Positions 41,925 to 56,239 are shown, counted from the stretch's first letter. The stretch: DNA of 64,000 bases from Atrina japonica (GCA_030159075.1 BROG01000452.1:167501-231500); one strand, 5' to 3'. The notes: generated from the letters alone by a model not told the origin. Numbers and translations are program-made.

Positions 41925-42765
41925 AACTGTTTTTCCACTAACGGTGGTACACGATACTTATTTTGTCGAGCACCACTCTGATTCTACACATAAATACACT
42001 GAAGTTGATATAAATATTTGCTGGAATTTCTAATGGACAATATTTAATGTAATGTTTGGAGACTTGGCAACAAATTGTTGGCATTCCTATGGAAACAAAT
42101 TGTGTCCCTTTATTAGCCGACTTGTTATTTTATCTATGCGAAGCAGACTTCATTCACAAACTGCTGAACCAACAAAAACAAAAACAAAAAAGTAAAAAAT
42201 AAAGAAAAGAAAAGAAAAAAACTACCAGTGTCCTTTAATTTGAATCTAAATATAGCGACGACTTTCTGTCAATGAATAATGACAATTTTCATACATACGT
42301 CAATGCAGTATTTACTATCGAACTAGAAATTTAAAGATACAACAGAATCAAGCCCAAACGATTTATACTTAAACATTTTACTTACTATATAGGGCGTGTT
42401 CAGCATATGAACATTGCATATACAGATGTAAACTACTCACTTACAAATTATTTACATGGGGATATCGAAAACCGCATTTGATGTCAACGTTCCGCAAATT
42501 TCACGGTCGGTATGATAGTCTTGTTTGCGACTACTCTGTTTTAACTAAGTGAAATGTTGCCTTTTCGTTGATGGTTGTTGAGACGCCTGTACCAATTGTG
42601 ATTCGTTCCTCACTTACGGTGGGTGTGACTTCTACAGGGGATGCTTACTCCTTCATGGCAATTGATTCCACCTCTTGGTTTCCACAGGTCCATGTTTGTC
42701 CATTTTTACCAGATTTGTATCTGTATCCTGGACACCCTATAGAATTATAGTTTGGTATCATAGAT
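41925..42765 (+). mobile_element. Decayed second copy of the Penelope-like RT and tail
   Basis: It starts at the same point as the copy at 39.6 kb (GACAACTGTTTTTCCACTAA) and follows it through the TEVDI, GIPMETN-type, YSELEI and GYRKPHLMSTFRKF blocks to the 3' tail ending near 42760. Stops, indels and an A-rich insertion near 42190 destroy the frame. The YIDD region is mutated. Confidence 0.72.
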
Positions 42766-43094
42766 TTTTTTTATTTAAAAAATAGAATTGTTCCTCGTGG
42801 ATATTATTTTCTGAATGCAATTTTTTTCGTGTGCAACTGATACAGATCTTGATTTTTGTTCTGTCGCATACATAAATACTGTATATGAAATGATTCCTAC
42901 TGGTTTTTTTGGTAGTAGATTTGTGGATATGAGGGGAATTTGAATTACGTTTAATCATACCTTAACTCTCCAACACTTGCGGTTACAATTAGACTAGCAT
43001 GAAGTAGGCCCACTGTCATAAATCATGTCCATTGTGCAATACTAAGTATCGGACAGTAATCTACTGAACATTTTATAAATATTCTAAGGCATTA

Positions 43095-43340
43095 TAGTTA
43101 CTTTGAATACAATTACTCTGTTTCATTAAATAAAATCTTGAGTTACCTGTTGATAGAGCACCTGTCTGATTGTGAGGAGGGCTTATTTTTCACTTATTCC
43201 ATTAAAATTATGACCGTAGACTCGCGACGGGTGTGACCGGTCGACAGAGGATGCTTACTATTTCGTGACACCTGGTATACATCTCTGGATTTCCAGAGCT
43301 CCATGTTTGTACAGTATGTGATTTGTATAATGTCTACTTG
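43095..43340 (+). mobile_element. Penelope-family 3' fragment
   Basis: It contains AATTACTCTGTTTCATTAAA, GACTCGCGACGGGTGTGACC, GTCGACAGAGGATGCTTACT and TTTCCAGAGCTCCATGTTTG from the family tail. The end is truncated. Confidence 0.62.
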
Positions 43341-43873
43341 TTATATTGCAGATGAACATTTTGATATCTGCGTTTTATAGTACCATCACACGACAAATAA
43401 TTTAAAACTACACGTACATGTAAAATATCTTTAGATTAGAATATTTAAAAGATGTTTTGCATTGATACTTGACTTAACCTGAGGGTCAATCGATATTATG
43501 AATACTGGTGAGTTTCACAACAGTAATATAAAGTGACTGAAACGCATGAAAACGTGATAAATGGGTAGGGCTCAAACATATATAATCAAACACAGGTACA
43601 ATGTTGAAAAAATGCTATAATAAACAACAGCTTATTATAAAGTTGACAATAGTTTATTAAAGTACCCGTTTATTGGCTCTAGTTCCTATGGTAATTTGAC
43701 AATAATATAGCAAACAATAGTTGAATATTTTTGAACATGAATGTTTGATATACACTGCCGATGATTATCTTTGGTGTGTGTATACGTATTGTAATGAAGT
43801 GCAATCGCGTGTTGCCATATGATGTAATATATATGGACACTTATACTGTAAAAATATATAAAATATAAAAATA

Positions 43874-44010
43874 TCAGATACCAAAGTATAAATCAATAGG
43901 ATGTCCAGGACAAAAGGCAACTCAACATTTCACTTAGTGAAACAGAGTAGTCGCAAACAAGACTATTATACCGACCATAAAATTTGCGGAACATTGACAC
44001 AACATCTAGA
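43874..44010 (-). mobile_element. Penelope-family fragment with internal deletion
   Basis: On the - strand the RT end (GCGGCAA-free form: TTCCGCAAATTTTATGGTCG to CACTAAGTGAAATGTTGAG) joins directly to the final GTCCTGGACATCCTATTGA and TTTGGTATCTGATA. About 170 bp of tail is deleted between them. Confidence 0.68.
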
Positions 44011-45027
44011 GACCGCCATAGAGTTTTTAATTTGCTTTTTAAAACTAATTTTCTTACAAAATTACTATAGGAAGTGATGGAACCACTTATATTTGAGCAT
44101 TAAATTTGTTTTGATAAATACCCACAACATATCACAACATATATGATATAAACAGTTCCATCTTCTGTCAAAATAATTATAAATAATACTTAGTTAGTTT
44201 TCTGGGGTCATGTCTATTGTGTGTGGAAAGACAGGACCATGGTGCACAACACACAATGTCATTATGGTTGTTTGTCTTAGACATATGCCACTGTATCTAA
44301 TTTCAAGACTCTCGTTATACCAAAAAAAATTGTGCTTTTGAGTGCTACTCCAGTGATTTCACTCGTTACCCTGGATACCGGGCGTAATACGGTTTTTACA
44401 TAGATCCTGTGCTAGTTATCTAGCAAAGGACTTCACTTTAAATTTCGGATCGTCAATCTTACAACAAATAGCACTGAAGCATATTTTCTATTTGTTTTGT
44501 TTGTTTATTTTGTTATCAGATATATGATCGTAGCCAGTTTTTACCGATGAAGCAGATAACCCTTTACAATATAGTCGGGATAAAATTACCGACCTTCTTG
44601 TAACTGGCAATTTGTTTTATTTGCAAAAGTATCATTGTAATTTGACATGTATATCGAACAATACAAACTGTATCTGTCATTGCAATTCGGACAGTGGTAT
44701 TAGAGGTAATATATTATGTGATATGCTATTTTTTGTTATCTTAAATGAGCTGAAATAGTTATGATAAATATGGGAGAAAAAGCGAATCAATGTGGAATGA
44801 CATAAAGTCTACAGTTGTATTTAAAACAGTAAATTCCGTTTGGAGACAGATGATTATTTATGGTATCAGGGGTAAAATTATTTTCAGATTTGAATGTTTC
44901 ATCAAATCTAAAGTTGTAAATGAAACATATTTATTCCGATGGATTAGGGACATACCATTGTTAATTGCTCCTCAGGTCGGCCCATTTCAATTGTGTTTTT
45001 TTTTGTCTTGAAGTTCTCTCTAGACAT
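44011..45027. other. No recognised feature
   Basis: Short ORFs only, none with recognisable content. Confidence 0.4.
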
Positions 45028-45213
45028 ATACAGTTGAAACTCGCCTAAAGATCACCTCGCTTAGACAACACGTTTCACATTTCAGACCAAAAAGTTTCAG
45101 ATTCTTGTTGACAAATATTACATTAAAACATAACCTCACTTAAGTTATCACCTCACAGATCCGACAATTTTGAGTTGTCAGTTAAGTGGACTTAATTGCG
45201 AGGTTCCACTCTA
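45028..45213. mobile_element. MITE with ACAGTTGAAACTCGC ends
   Basis: The left end ACAGTTGAAACTCGCCTAAA and the right end GCGAGGTTCCACTCT are inverted, about 15 bases with mismatches. The length is close to the element at 35.0 kb and the terminal style is alike. Confidence 0.55.
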
Positions 45214-45439
45214 TTAAATGATATTCCAACGTAGGGTAAGCGTCATTCCTAATTCATCTAAATGTGATGATGTGGCCGGTTGCCAGTGTAACATAATGAT
45301 CTATCTAAAAAGCTCTGGATTTTCCGGACACCTATATTTGTCTTATCTCAACTGTTGTATGCGTTAATAAAAATATCCATATGATATTCTCATCTGACCT
45401 TGTATGTTACACACATTTTCAAAATTGTATTTGTTTTCG

Positions 45440-45602
45440 TGTTTATAATCTGAATTTGACTATGGGGTCACGTTGTATGTATCCTGTCAACAGGGGATTG
45501 ATGCTCACTCTTCCGTGACACCTTATCCAACCAATTTTTACCATATTTGTATTTGTACCCAGGACATTCTGAAGATTTATAGTTAAGTATCTGAGATTTT
45601 TT
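45440..45602 (+). mobile_element. Penelope-family 3' tail
   Basis: Diverged tail: CTGTCAACAGGGGATTGATG, ACCATATTTGTATTTGTACC, AGGACATTCTGAAGATTTAT and AAGTATCTGAGATTTTTTA. Confidence 0.62.
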
Positions 45603-45607
45603 ACAAT

Positions 45608-45705
45608 TATCTGCACCCGCTCGGTGTCACACGGTTGAACAGAGTGATCGTCCCGCAAGCTTAAAACTATGTGTTCGATTCCCATTAAAGTTATGTGACT
45701 TTGCG
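45608..45705 (+). mobile_element. Possible degenerate tRNA-like SINE head
   Basis: GTGTTCGATTCCCATTAAAG resembles a B box, with CGGTGTCACACGGTTGAAC 50 bases before as a weak A box. Too degenerate for certainty. Confidence 0.3.
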
Positions 45706-46367
45706 ATTGTACTCTAAAACGTCATGTTCTGTACGACGTACATAATAAACATATCTACTAATTTGTTATCTACTACTTCGCAGGTAACGTTTTTCACGCT
45801 CATAATGACAAAATGCTAACAGGTGAGTGCACCATATTGTGTCTCAATATCCTGATATTTGGTTCTGGATTCTGCATTCATTTTCGGTAGTGTTTTGTTA
45901 CAGAAAAGTACCATGATAGATATATATCATACTGTATTGATGTTACAGACACTGAAATATACGATTTTGTAATGTTAATGTTAAAAAAAACTCAAACGAA
46001 AGAATAGTTTAATCCTTTTAAATATTATTTTAATATTATTCTTTTATCTAGTAATCACTTTCACTATATGCACAGTGAATGATTTTAAAATGATCTCTTC
46101 TTTCTCTTTTCGTCCTGTTAATAGTCATACACCACAGCAAGTCATACTTGTTGTCTGGAGCAGATTTCGTTATTAGGAGTATTACTGATGTGTGTGTTAA
46201 ATTGTCCACAATTGTAGTTCACTTCGATAAAGATACTTAGACACTCTCTCAATGTTTCTTGATGTCATTTACATTACCCTTCTTATATCTCAGTTAGCTT
46301 TATAATTAGTCATATCCGTGTAGACCGAGGTGCCTATACCGATTTTTGAAATATTGTCCTGATATTT

Positions 46368-46380
46368 TTTATTCTTTAAT
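46368..46380 (-). terminator. Possible poly(A) signals after the Gly-rich protein gene
   Basis: On the - strand ATTAAA (46380-46375) and AATAAA (46373-46368) lie 10-22 bases after the TAA stop. This would make a very short 3' UTR, so a more distal site may be the one used. Confidence 0.35.
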
Positions 46381-46389
46381 ATGTCCCGT

Positions 46390-49300
46390 TTAAAAATCGG
46401 GTCTAATTGTAGTAGGTTTGTTCTTTGAGCTATTACCTTTTCCGGGTGGTTTCGCTTTGATTTCATCACTCTCGCGTTCAAAGTCAAACTTAAAGTTTGG
46501 AGGAACTGTGGGTTGTTTTTGTTGTACAATTCTTAATGTTCCAGAATCCGCAGATCCAGATATCTCAATGACACCCCCAGCTTTCAACACGAGCGGATTT
46601 TCTTTTCCATTTGGCTGTAGTTTTATAACATTGTCTGTTGATAAAGCTTTAGGATTAGCATGTAGTGTTGGTGAAAGTTCAATTTTTGTCCCAGATCCAC
46701 CTAACATAAGGGTTCCATCCCCACCCCCAGCGGACTCAAAATTGGATAATAGTTTTTCTGTCATAAGTGACATTAAACCAGCATCCCCTAAAGCAGATTG
46801 CGATAAGAGTGGACCTGAAGGGCCAACAGTAAGTGGAAGGCTAGGAGCTGCGGGTAGAGGTTTAGGTGCGCCTACAACTATCTCAGGGAGTCCCTTTTCA
46901 CCTGCCATCATCGCAGCAAGAGTTTGAAATTTGTCCAAATTTAGTTGTTGCTGCATGTCGTTCATCAACACACTTTCAAGAATACGATGCATGTTATTGT
47001 TCGCTAAGCTTTCACCATTCGTTTGACTACCTCCAGCAAGAGTTTGTAATCCGCTGGTTGCACTTCCAAAATTACTGCTCAATCCACTGCCAAAATCAAA
47101 ACCTAAGTCTCCCCCAAATCCAAAATTCAAATCACTAAGACTACCTATTCCACCACTAAAACCACCTAGTCCACCACTTAAACCAATTGCACTACTCATT
47201 CCATTACTTACACCACTTGTACTACCCATGCCACCACTTACACCACTTCCACCACCCATTCCACCACCCATTCCACCACCCATTCCACCACCCATTCCAC
47301 CACCCATTCCACCACCCATTCCACCACTACCAGTATTTTTGCCATTTGTTCTGCCATTAACACCACCCAGAATGTCAACTTTTATACCACCGTCTACTCC
47401 ACCTCTAACACTACCACCTGCTCCACCTTGCCAACCACTTCCTTTACTCATTGAACGACCTCCATGTCTATCAATTACCATTCCTAAACCATTCCCATGG
47501 GAGGTTTTCTTCCTTTGTGTATCACCATGTCCAATACCAACTCCTTTCCTACTATTATGATGCTCTCTAATATTACTGCCACCATGACCAACAATTTTCC
47601 CACCAACATGGCCTCCAATCTCACCTCCTATATGACCTCCTATATCGCCACTGAGATGACCTGTATCAATGCCCAAATGGCCACCGATGTCCCCACCAAT
47701 ATGGCCTCCAATATCATTGCCAATATGACCAATATCTCTTCCAATATGACCTATATCCCTGCCAATATGACTTATATCACTGCCAATATGACCTATGTCA
47801 CTGCCAATATGACCTATATCTCTGCCAATATGATGCATGTTTTTGTTATTGAGATGAATTATGTCCCCACGAATATGACTTCCCACGTCACTGCCAATAT
47901 GACTTATATCCCTGCCAATATGGCCCCTCTTTTTGTTACCTCTTTGACTTCTATCTCTTCCGATATGACCTCTAGATTTTGGAACAGTATGGCCTGTACC
48001 TTTGCCTCTATGTCTATTTATACCACCTCCAACATGGCCTCTTGTTTTACCAGAATTATGATCCCTGCTAATTTGACCTCCTATGTCTCCGCCAATATGA
48101 CCTCTAATCTCCCCGCCAATATGACCACCTATTTCCCCACCAATCCCCCCACCAATTTCTCCACCAATTCCTCTCCCCCCATGACCGCCTATTCCGGCAT
48201 CAATCCCTACACCTATTCCTCCATCAATGTGACCGCCTATTCCACCACCAATCCCCCCACTGATTCCTCCATCAATATTACCGCCTATTCCGCCACCGAT
48301 CCCTCCACCTATTCCTCCATCAACATGACCGTCTATTCTGCCACCGATCCCACTACCTATACCTCCATCGATATTACCACCTATTCCACCACCGATCCCT
48401 CCACCTATTCCTCCATCAAAATGACCGCCTATTCCACCACCAATTCCTGCACCTATTCCTCCATCAATATGACCGCCTATTCCACCACGACCAGAACCTC
48501 TGATACCACTTTCGATGTGACGCCGAGAACCACCTCTTTTTCTGTCACCGATATCACTAATTCTATCGCCAACACCACTTCCTGTCAAACTACCTATACC
48601 GCGACCACTCACACTTCGAACACCACCCCCAATGTTTCCACCAAGATTTCCTTTTCCACCAGAAGCACCTCCACTAGTCACTCTCCCTCTGCCACCTATT
48701 CCACTTTCTTTTCTGCGACCTTCACCACCTCCAATACCTCGCCTCCTACCGATTTTTCTTCCACTAATTTTTCCACCCCTTTTTTGGCCCCCAGTACCAC
48801 CACTTTTACTCCCTGAGATAGAACCGCCTCTTACCCTACCATGATTCCTAGGCAAAACTTTAATATTGTTATGTCTTTTATTATTTCCTCCTTTTATATA
48901 TCGGATTCCTCGTTTTCTGTTTTGCGCGCTGTTTTGGCGTCGGCGTTTAAGTAGCTCCTTTATATACTGTTGTCTCTTTAAATTTCCTAGATCTGCATTG
49001 TTAGCTTTTTCTACATTTCCCAGATTGCCACGGCGTCTAGATTGTGTCTGAACATTCCTTCTTGAACTTTTCCCAGGAAATGTATTTTGTTTGCTTCCCC
49101 GGCCTCTTTTTAAATTATTTAATAGGTTAGACATGTTGTTCTTTCTAGACCGTACTTTATGGAATGGGAATTTCGAAACGTCGGAAGATGATGGTTTCCG
49201 TAGTCCTGATTTTCCAAGCATTTGCCTTCCCATTTGAGCAACCATTTCACCGCCCGGTCTATTATCCATGATTCGGTTCAATGTGTTACTCACAGAATTA

Positions 49301-49539
49301 GTTAGTGCTTGACCCTGCTTTTGATTTAGAATTCCGGCACTTGATCTGCTCTTCCCAGTTACGGCCCCAAATGCAGCACCATTTTGGAAACGAGCTGAGA
49401 ACTGCCCACGGGAATTTTTTCTTCGACCATCCATTATAACAATACCATTAGCAGTACCCTTGGGGATAAAATTTGGATTCATATTATTTCCACGTGACTT
49501 TGCATTTCGTTTGTTTATTAGGTTGCCATGTCCATTTTT
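46390..49539 (-). CDS. Gly-rich repeat protein, last exon (probably secreted)
   Basis: One open exon of 1049 codons runs from a splice acceptor (CTATTTCAG on the - strand, 49548-49540) to a TAA at 46392-46390. The first internal Met is at 49482, but the frame is open upstream to the acceptor (KNGHGNLINKRN...), so that Met is unlikely to be the start. Counting from the acceptor: residues 1-300 are Lys/Arg/Asn/Gly-rich with dibasic sites. About 350-456 is a 16-residue repeat of the type IGGHIDGGIGGGIGGG. About 456-526 is looser IGGE/GHIGG. About 526-650 is a 7-residue repeat GHIGxDI. About 736-766 is GGGM. After 766 it becomes non-repetitive, with NNNMHRILESVLM, a Pro-rich stretch (APKPLPAAPSLPL) and a probable beta-rich end (VLKAGGVIEISG). 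No named domain is recognised. Silk, shell-matrix or byssus-like structural function is inference. A 5' exon with a signal peptide is expected but I did not find it. Confidence 0.8.
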   Translation of the reverse strand, partial: KNGHGNLINKRNAKSRGNNMNPNFIPKGTANGIVIMDGRRKNSRGQFSARFQNGAAFGAVTGKSRSSAGILNQKQGQALTNSVSNTLNRIMDNRPGGEMVAQMGRQMLGKSGLRKPSSSDVSKFPFHKVRSRKNNMSNLLNNLKRGRGSKQNTFPGKSSRRNVQTQSRRRGNLGNVEKANNADLGNLKRQQYIKELLKRRRQNSAQNRKRGIRYIKGGNNKRHNNIKVLPRNHGRVRGGSISGSKSGGTGGQKRGGKISGRKIGRRRGIGGGEGRRKESGIGGRGRVTSGGASGGKGNLGGNIGGGVRSVSGRGIGSLTGSGVGDRISDIGDRKRGGSRRHIESGIRGSGRGGIGGHIDGGIGAGIGGGIGGHFDGGIGGGIGGGIGGNIDGGIGSGIGGRIDGHVDGGIGGGIGGGIGGNIDGGISGGIGGGIGGHIDGGIGVGIDAGIGGHGGRGIGGEIGGGIGGEIGGHIGGEIRGHIGGDIGGQISRDHNSGKTRGHVGGGINRHRGKGTGHTVPKSRGHIGRDRSQRGNKKRGHIGRDISHIGSDVGSHIRGDIIHLNNKNMHHIGRDIGHIGSDIGHIGSDISHIGRDIGHIGRDIGHIGNDIGGHIGGDIGGHLGIDTGHLSGDIGGHIGGEIGGHVGGKIVGHGGSNIREHHNSRKGVGIGHGDTQRKKTSHGNGLGMVIDRHGGRSMSKGSGWQGGAGGSVRGGVDGGIKVDILGGVNGRTNGKNTGSGGMGGGMGGGMGGGMGGGMGGGMGGGSGVSGGMGSTSGVSNGMSSAIGLSGGLGGFSGGIGSLSDLNFGFGGDLGFDFGSGLSSNFGSATSGLQTLAGGSQTNGESLANNNMHRILESVLMNDMQQQLNLDKFQTLAAMMAGEKGLPEIVVGAPKPLPAAPSLPLTVGPSGPLLSQSALGDAGLMSLMTEKLLSNFESAGGGDGTLMLGGSGTKIELSPTLHANPKALSTDNVIKLQPNGKENPLVLKAGGVIEISGSADSGTLRIVQQKQPTVPPNFKFDFERESDEIKAKPPGKGNSSKNKPTTIRPDF

Positions 49540-49724
49540 CTGAAATAGATAAAAATATGCATTCGAAAACGATAAATATTATCAATTTGCAATACTTATT
49601 CAGATCTAAGAGGACTAATAGGGGAACTGTAATTATGTCTTTATTTAAATTAAAACACGATTGGTAGTGTGAAAAGACGGAGATAAAGATTAATTGTATT
49701 TGAGTTTAGATGTAATTGAGTAGT

Positions 49725-49790
49725 GTTTATCCCCTGCTGATTGGCCGAAAACCCACCGTGAGTCGAATCCCAATTTCAGACGAAAATGCA
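49725..49790 (-). mobile_element. Short Penelope-family tail relic in the intron of the Gly-rich gene
   Basis: ATCCCCTGCTGATTGGCCGA followed by CCCACCGTGAGTCGAATC parallels the - strand tail segment seen at 21915-21950. It lies about 190 bp upstream of the splice acceptor of the Gly-rich protein gene. Confidence 0.4.
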
Positions 49791-49997
49791 TATATATTCT
49801 TAATAACGGCCATAAAATATGGTAAATTATCGACTTAAAAGACAGTACTTCATATTACTTTTAATCAGTGATTTACAAATATAACGTAAATCCATATACT
49901 TTATGGAGGAGGCATACGCTATATCTACACAGAACAAAAGTGAGAGTTGACAACTTGAAATCCTGATTAACTGCGTCAGTTTTTTAATTTAATAGGA

Positions 49998-50220
49998 ACC
50001 ACCGCGGCCGAATGGTTAAGACATCAAGGTCCTGAAGTATCTCGCTTGTTAACGTAGATTCTAGCCCCGCTGTAACCTCAGCTGCATTTTGGAATAAAGG
50101 TCGGTGGTCTCAAACCTGGTACAATGTAACCAGGTTATCTCCTCCATCATTAAAACATGACCGCCACCATATAACTAAAACATGTTTAGTTCGGCGCAAA
50201 ACACCATTCAAAATTCAAAT
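49998..50220 (+). mobile_element. tRNA(Leu/Ser)-like SINE
   Basis: The head GCGGCCGAATGGTTAAGAC resembles a class II tRNA with a long variable arm. The B-box region is GTAGATTCTAGCCCCG. The body has CTGGTACAATGTAACCAGG, and the tail is GTTCGGCGCAAAACACCATT. It lies upstream of the last exon of the Gly-rich gene, probably in its intron. Confidence 0.75.
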
Positions 50221-50383
50221 TTAAAACATTAGTATAATAACTCATTTCCTGAATTTCTATCGTTTCTGATAACAGAGAATATGGCAAGTGTGCTTTTTTG
50301 TAAGGTGTCTGTACTGTGTAATTTGTGATGTAATGTGTTCATATATGGACAGTCAGACCGACAAACAAACAGACAGACCGACC

Positions 50384-50737
<354 letters not shown>

Positions 50738-50867
50738 AAAGGAACAAACAAACAGATAAATTAATATTTAGGTGGGTGGGTACATCCATCAATATATCGC
50801 ATAACTAGATAATTAGTCTGACGTTGTGCCATTTGTTTATTTTAATAATTAAACAACATATGCGAGT

Positions 50868-52559
<1,692 letters not shown>

Positions 52560-52678
52560 CGGAATTGATCCCACCTCTTGGTTTCCAGAGATCCGTGTTT
52601 ATCCAGTTTTACCGGATTTGTATCTATGTCCTGGATATTCTATTGATTTATACTTTGGTAGCTGAGATTTTTTATATA
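52560..52678 (+). mobile_element. Penelope-family 3' tail
   Basis: It runs from GATCCCACCTCTTGGTTTCC to TTTGGTAGCTGAGATTTTT, about 115 bp and close to the 40.5-kb copy. Only the terminal part is present. Confidence 0.75.
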
Positions 52679-54120
52679 TACTAGAGAACCATAACCAAAG
52701 ACGACGGGTTAAACCTTTGTTGATATTAATTTTTACTAAGGAATGCAGTGAAAAAATTATGAATTATTATGTAACATATGCTGTACATTACAAATAACGT
52801 TATTTTATCTACATTTTGTCTCCTAACGCTATATTACAGGCAAAACACCATTTAACTTGTAAATCCATTATCTTGTCCTGAAGAAGTTTCAAGTTTTGAT
52901 GCAAAGGAAAGTTCTGAATTCTGCCTGAGCTAAACAGTAAATTTTACCAATTTAGTGCTTGTGGATATAGTATAAAATAGTATATAATAATAATAACTAA
53001 TTTTGTCTTCGTGGTGCCACATAAATATTACATATTATGTTTTAAATATTTACATCGCCATCTGTTTCATTCAACTTTGAATTAAAAAAGAAGTAAGAAT
53101 CGATTTAGTTTGTAATAAAAAAGATGACACAACACGTTTATCAAAGTTACCGAACATCAATTGTGACGTAAATGGAATTTTGCCTATGAATGTACAAATT
53201 TTTTCGTGTATTATATCTAAAAAATGAATGAGATAAATTATGGACAAACCCAACTGTAATATGATTACACACACACACGCACACACACATATATACAGAC
53301 ATATTTCCTAATAAACTGATTATTTAACGGTGTATCCTGAAATCTAAACGGCTTTGTACCTCGGACTCGAGGCGTAGGTAACAAGTCATCAGTAAATGCA
53401 CATTCCTTCTATCACATTATCCCCTCTTATTATTCAATGTTTCATATATACCAACTTCTCAGCATACTGTCTCGCAGAACAAATTAACGTAAATATTTCA
53501 GAATCTATAAATCTTATATCGATTGCTATCTTGATCTCATTTCTTGTCAAATCAGCAAAATGAAGTAACGATTATCCATCAACAATCCATAAAAATCGTT
53601 TTACATTCCAGTATATCACACACACCGAAAGTTGGACATATCCCATAAGACAAACTATCATAGTGCGACGTTTTTATGACTTTGGGTTTGACCTGTGGTA
53701 ATAAATCTATATGTACACGTAAACTTTAACGCAAGCGTACGTAACATATTTGCTTTTGTATTACACTAAATATCGTAATTAACTTTTCTGATAAAAAAGG
53801 AAATACGGTGTATTGTTCACTCTGCACACAAGCATGTACAGAAACAAAAATAATTTGATAGTGCCAGTCAGCTATGAACAATCATTAAACAAGCCTGTCA
53901 AACCAAGTCAAAATACATTACAGATAAAAACGTGCATTGGTGAATTTATTCCCGTTCGGACATGCAGGGGAAAGTATCTAAATATACATTATTTAGTAAA
54001 ATATATAGGATATTGTAAAATTTCGTCAATGGTCTGTATATCTCAAAACTGAATAAAATTAGTGAACATACTTGAATTAAAACGGAAGCTTTTAAATAAC
54101 TTTCAGACGGGCCAATTTTG
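52679..54120. other. No recognised feature
   Basis: AT-rich, short ORFs, and a short CA tract at 53265-53290. Confidence 0.4.
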
Positions 54121-54183
54121 TTTTTATTATTATTATTATTACTATTATTATTTTTATTATCATAATTATTATTATTATTATTA

Positions 54184-54269
<86 letters not shown>

Positions 54270-54274
54270 ATTAC

Positions 54275-54323
<49 letters not shown>

Positions 54324-54339
54324 GTTGTTCTTATTATTA

Positions 54340-54370
<31 letters not shown>

Positions 54371-54428
54371 ATTATTATTATTATTATTATTATTATATTA
54401 TTTATTATTATTATTATTATTATTGTTG
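54121..54428. repeat. Long interrupted (ATT)n microsatellite
   Basis: About 300 bases of ATT with sporadic ATC, CTT and GTT. Confidence 0.97.
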
Positions 54429-54437
54429 TTGTTCTAA

Positions 54438-54489
54438 CAAAAAGAAGAAGATGAAGAAGAAAAAGAAGAAGGAAAAGATGAAAGAAATT

Positions 54490-54588
<99 letters not shown>

Positions 54589-54625
54589 GTTACGATGACG
54601 ACGATGGCGACGAAGACGATGATGA
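54438..54625. repeat. (GAA)n then (GAT)n microsatellite
   Basis: GAA-rich 54438-54480, pure GAT about 54490-54587, then decayed GAC/GAT. It directly follows the ATT tract. Confidence 0.95.
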
Positions 54626-56239
54626 TGATAAAAAAACGATTAAGAGTTAATAAAGAGATGTATGGATAAAATACATAAAGAAGAAACAGAGATTCAAATA
54701 AAATTATACCGAAATACAAAAGAAAAAAAAACAGAACAAATATATTGAAATAAAATAAAAAACATAGAAACAACACCTTAAGAACAGTAGAATATGATAC
54801 AATGGACAAAAATAAAAATAGCATTCAGTCAAAGACATTCGCACAAAATAAAATAAATTGAAACTAGAAATATGAGCACTTGCATACGTAAAGGGCGACT
54901 ATCCAATACCTAAAACCAAAAACTGAATGAAATAACACTAAATTACCGGTTTTCAACTACATGTGTATATGAATGCCAGTATGTACAGGTATGAATTAAT
55001 GAACAACATACAGGTATACAGCCAAATGTACGTCTCTTATTTGAATAATGAACTTTTTAGCATACATGGTAACCATTAACGCATATTGATTTGCAATTAA
55101 ATCACATCGACACGCTCCGCTGCTCAATACACAAGCATGTCGCATATCATTCTATCTCTATCCTGGGAAAAAGTAGGCTATAAAATTTGACATTAATACG
55201 TCTGATATGTAATACTTTTGCTTGTTTATTATTCCGCCTACATTTACAGCCTTTTGCTCTAATTTACGAACTGTTGTATGGAGATATGATTTTTTTATAA
55301 CACTGCTGTATCACTAGTCAGAGTTGCAAATTCAATTATCCGTTTATGATACGTATTCCATAGATTGTAGCTCGTTTCATATTGTCACGAGTCAATGTTT
55401 TATATTCGCATGTATATTGCAGGTTTCAATTACCTGAAGTTTTCATAAAATTTTATCAATTTTGAAATATCCCCATCGTCAACAATTGCTTTCTAGACCA
55501 TCATAAACCTAAACATGTGGATGGCACTCTGACTGTCTGTTTGATACAAACTCGCGGCCAGTTTCCAACATGGACGACGTTTTGTCATTATACTGTAGTG
55601 TAAGTGTTAAGATAGCTGAAATTTTAAATGCGAGATGTTCTTTTCTATTTTCAAGTTTTTTTTTACGTGATGAATTACAGTACAGTATCACAAGTTTTCA
55701 ATAGTGATTTGATTTTTTTTATTGTTTACAGACCTTGCTTTTTCGATACATAAACCTTCTCCCTGTATTTTGTACGTTAAAGGTTGATAACAACGTCAAG
55801 TAATCTCGAACCAGGCGTTTCAGCAGCTAAAGTATGCAGACGTGAAACAAATCTCTCCTACTGTGTATTATGTCCGACAGAAACTCAGGAACAACTTATT
55901 GAAAAGCCAATTTCTACCGAAAAACTATTGTCTACAATCAGAATGAGCATGTTGTGGTGATGGTGATTTAAAATTTAAGATTAAGATGTCAGCGTGCCAC
56001 CCAACTTGTGTTCTGTTCTTTGATGTTTACTTAACACATCCAGATATGTGACATATTTCAGCACGCAATTCCAACGGGAGTCATTTGCCTCTATTATATA
56101 ATACATGTACCTATTTAATCAATATCTTTTGTGTTACGGCACGCAATACAGAAACAAATAATAATAAAATAGTTTCAGATTTGCTTTGATTTAACAAAAT
56201 CCGTTTTTTATCATAAGTATTCATAGAAAAAAATAGACT
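54626..56239. other. No recognised feature
   Basis: Nothing recognised on either strand. Confidence 0.4.

Noticed and set aside
47497..48816. 439-codon + strand ORF rich in Thr, Asn, Met, Ser
   Set aside because: It is the antisense of the Gly-rich repeats. Repeat periodicity keeps several frames open. The - strand frame is longer, has a splice acceptor and continues into non-repetitive sequence.
54322..54824. ORFs with poly-Met, poly-Ile or poly-Tyr on both strands
   Set aside because: ATT, GAA and GAT microsatellites; no coding signal outside them.
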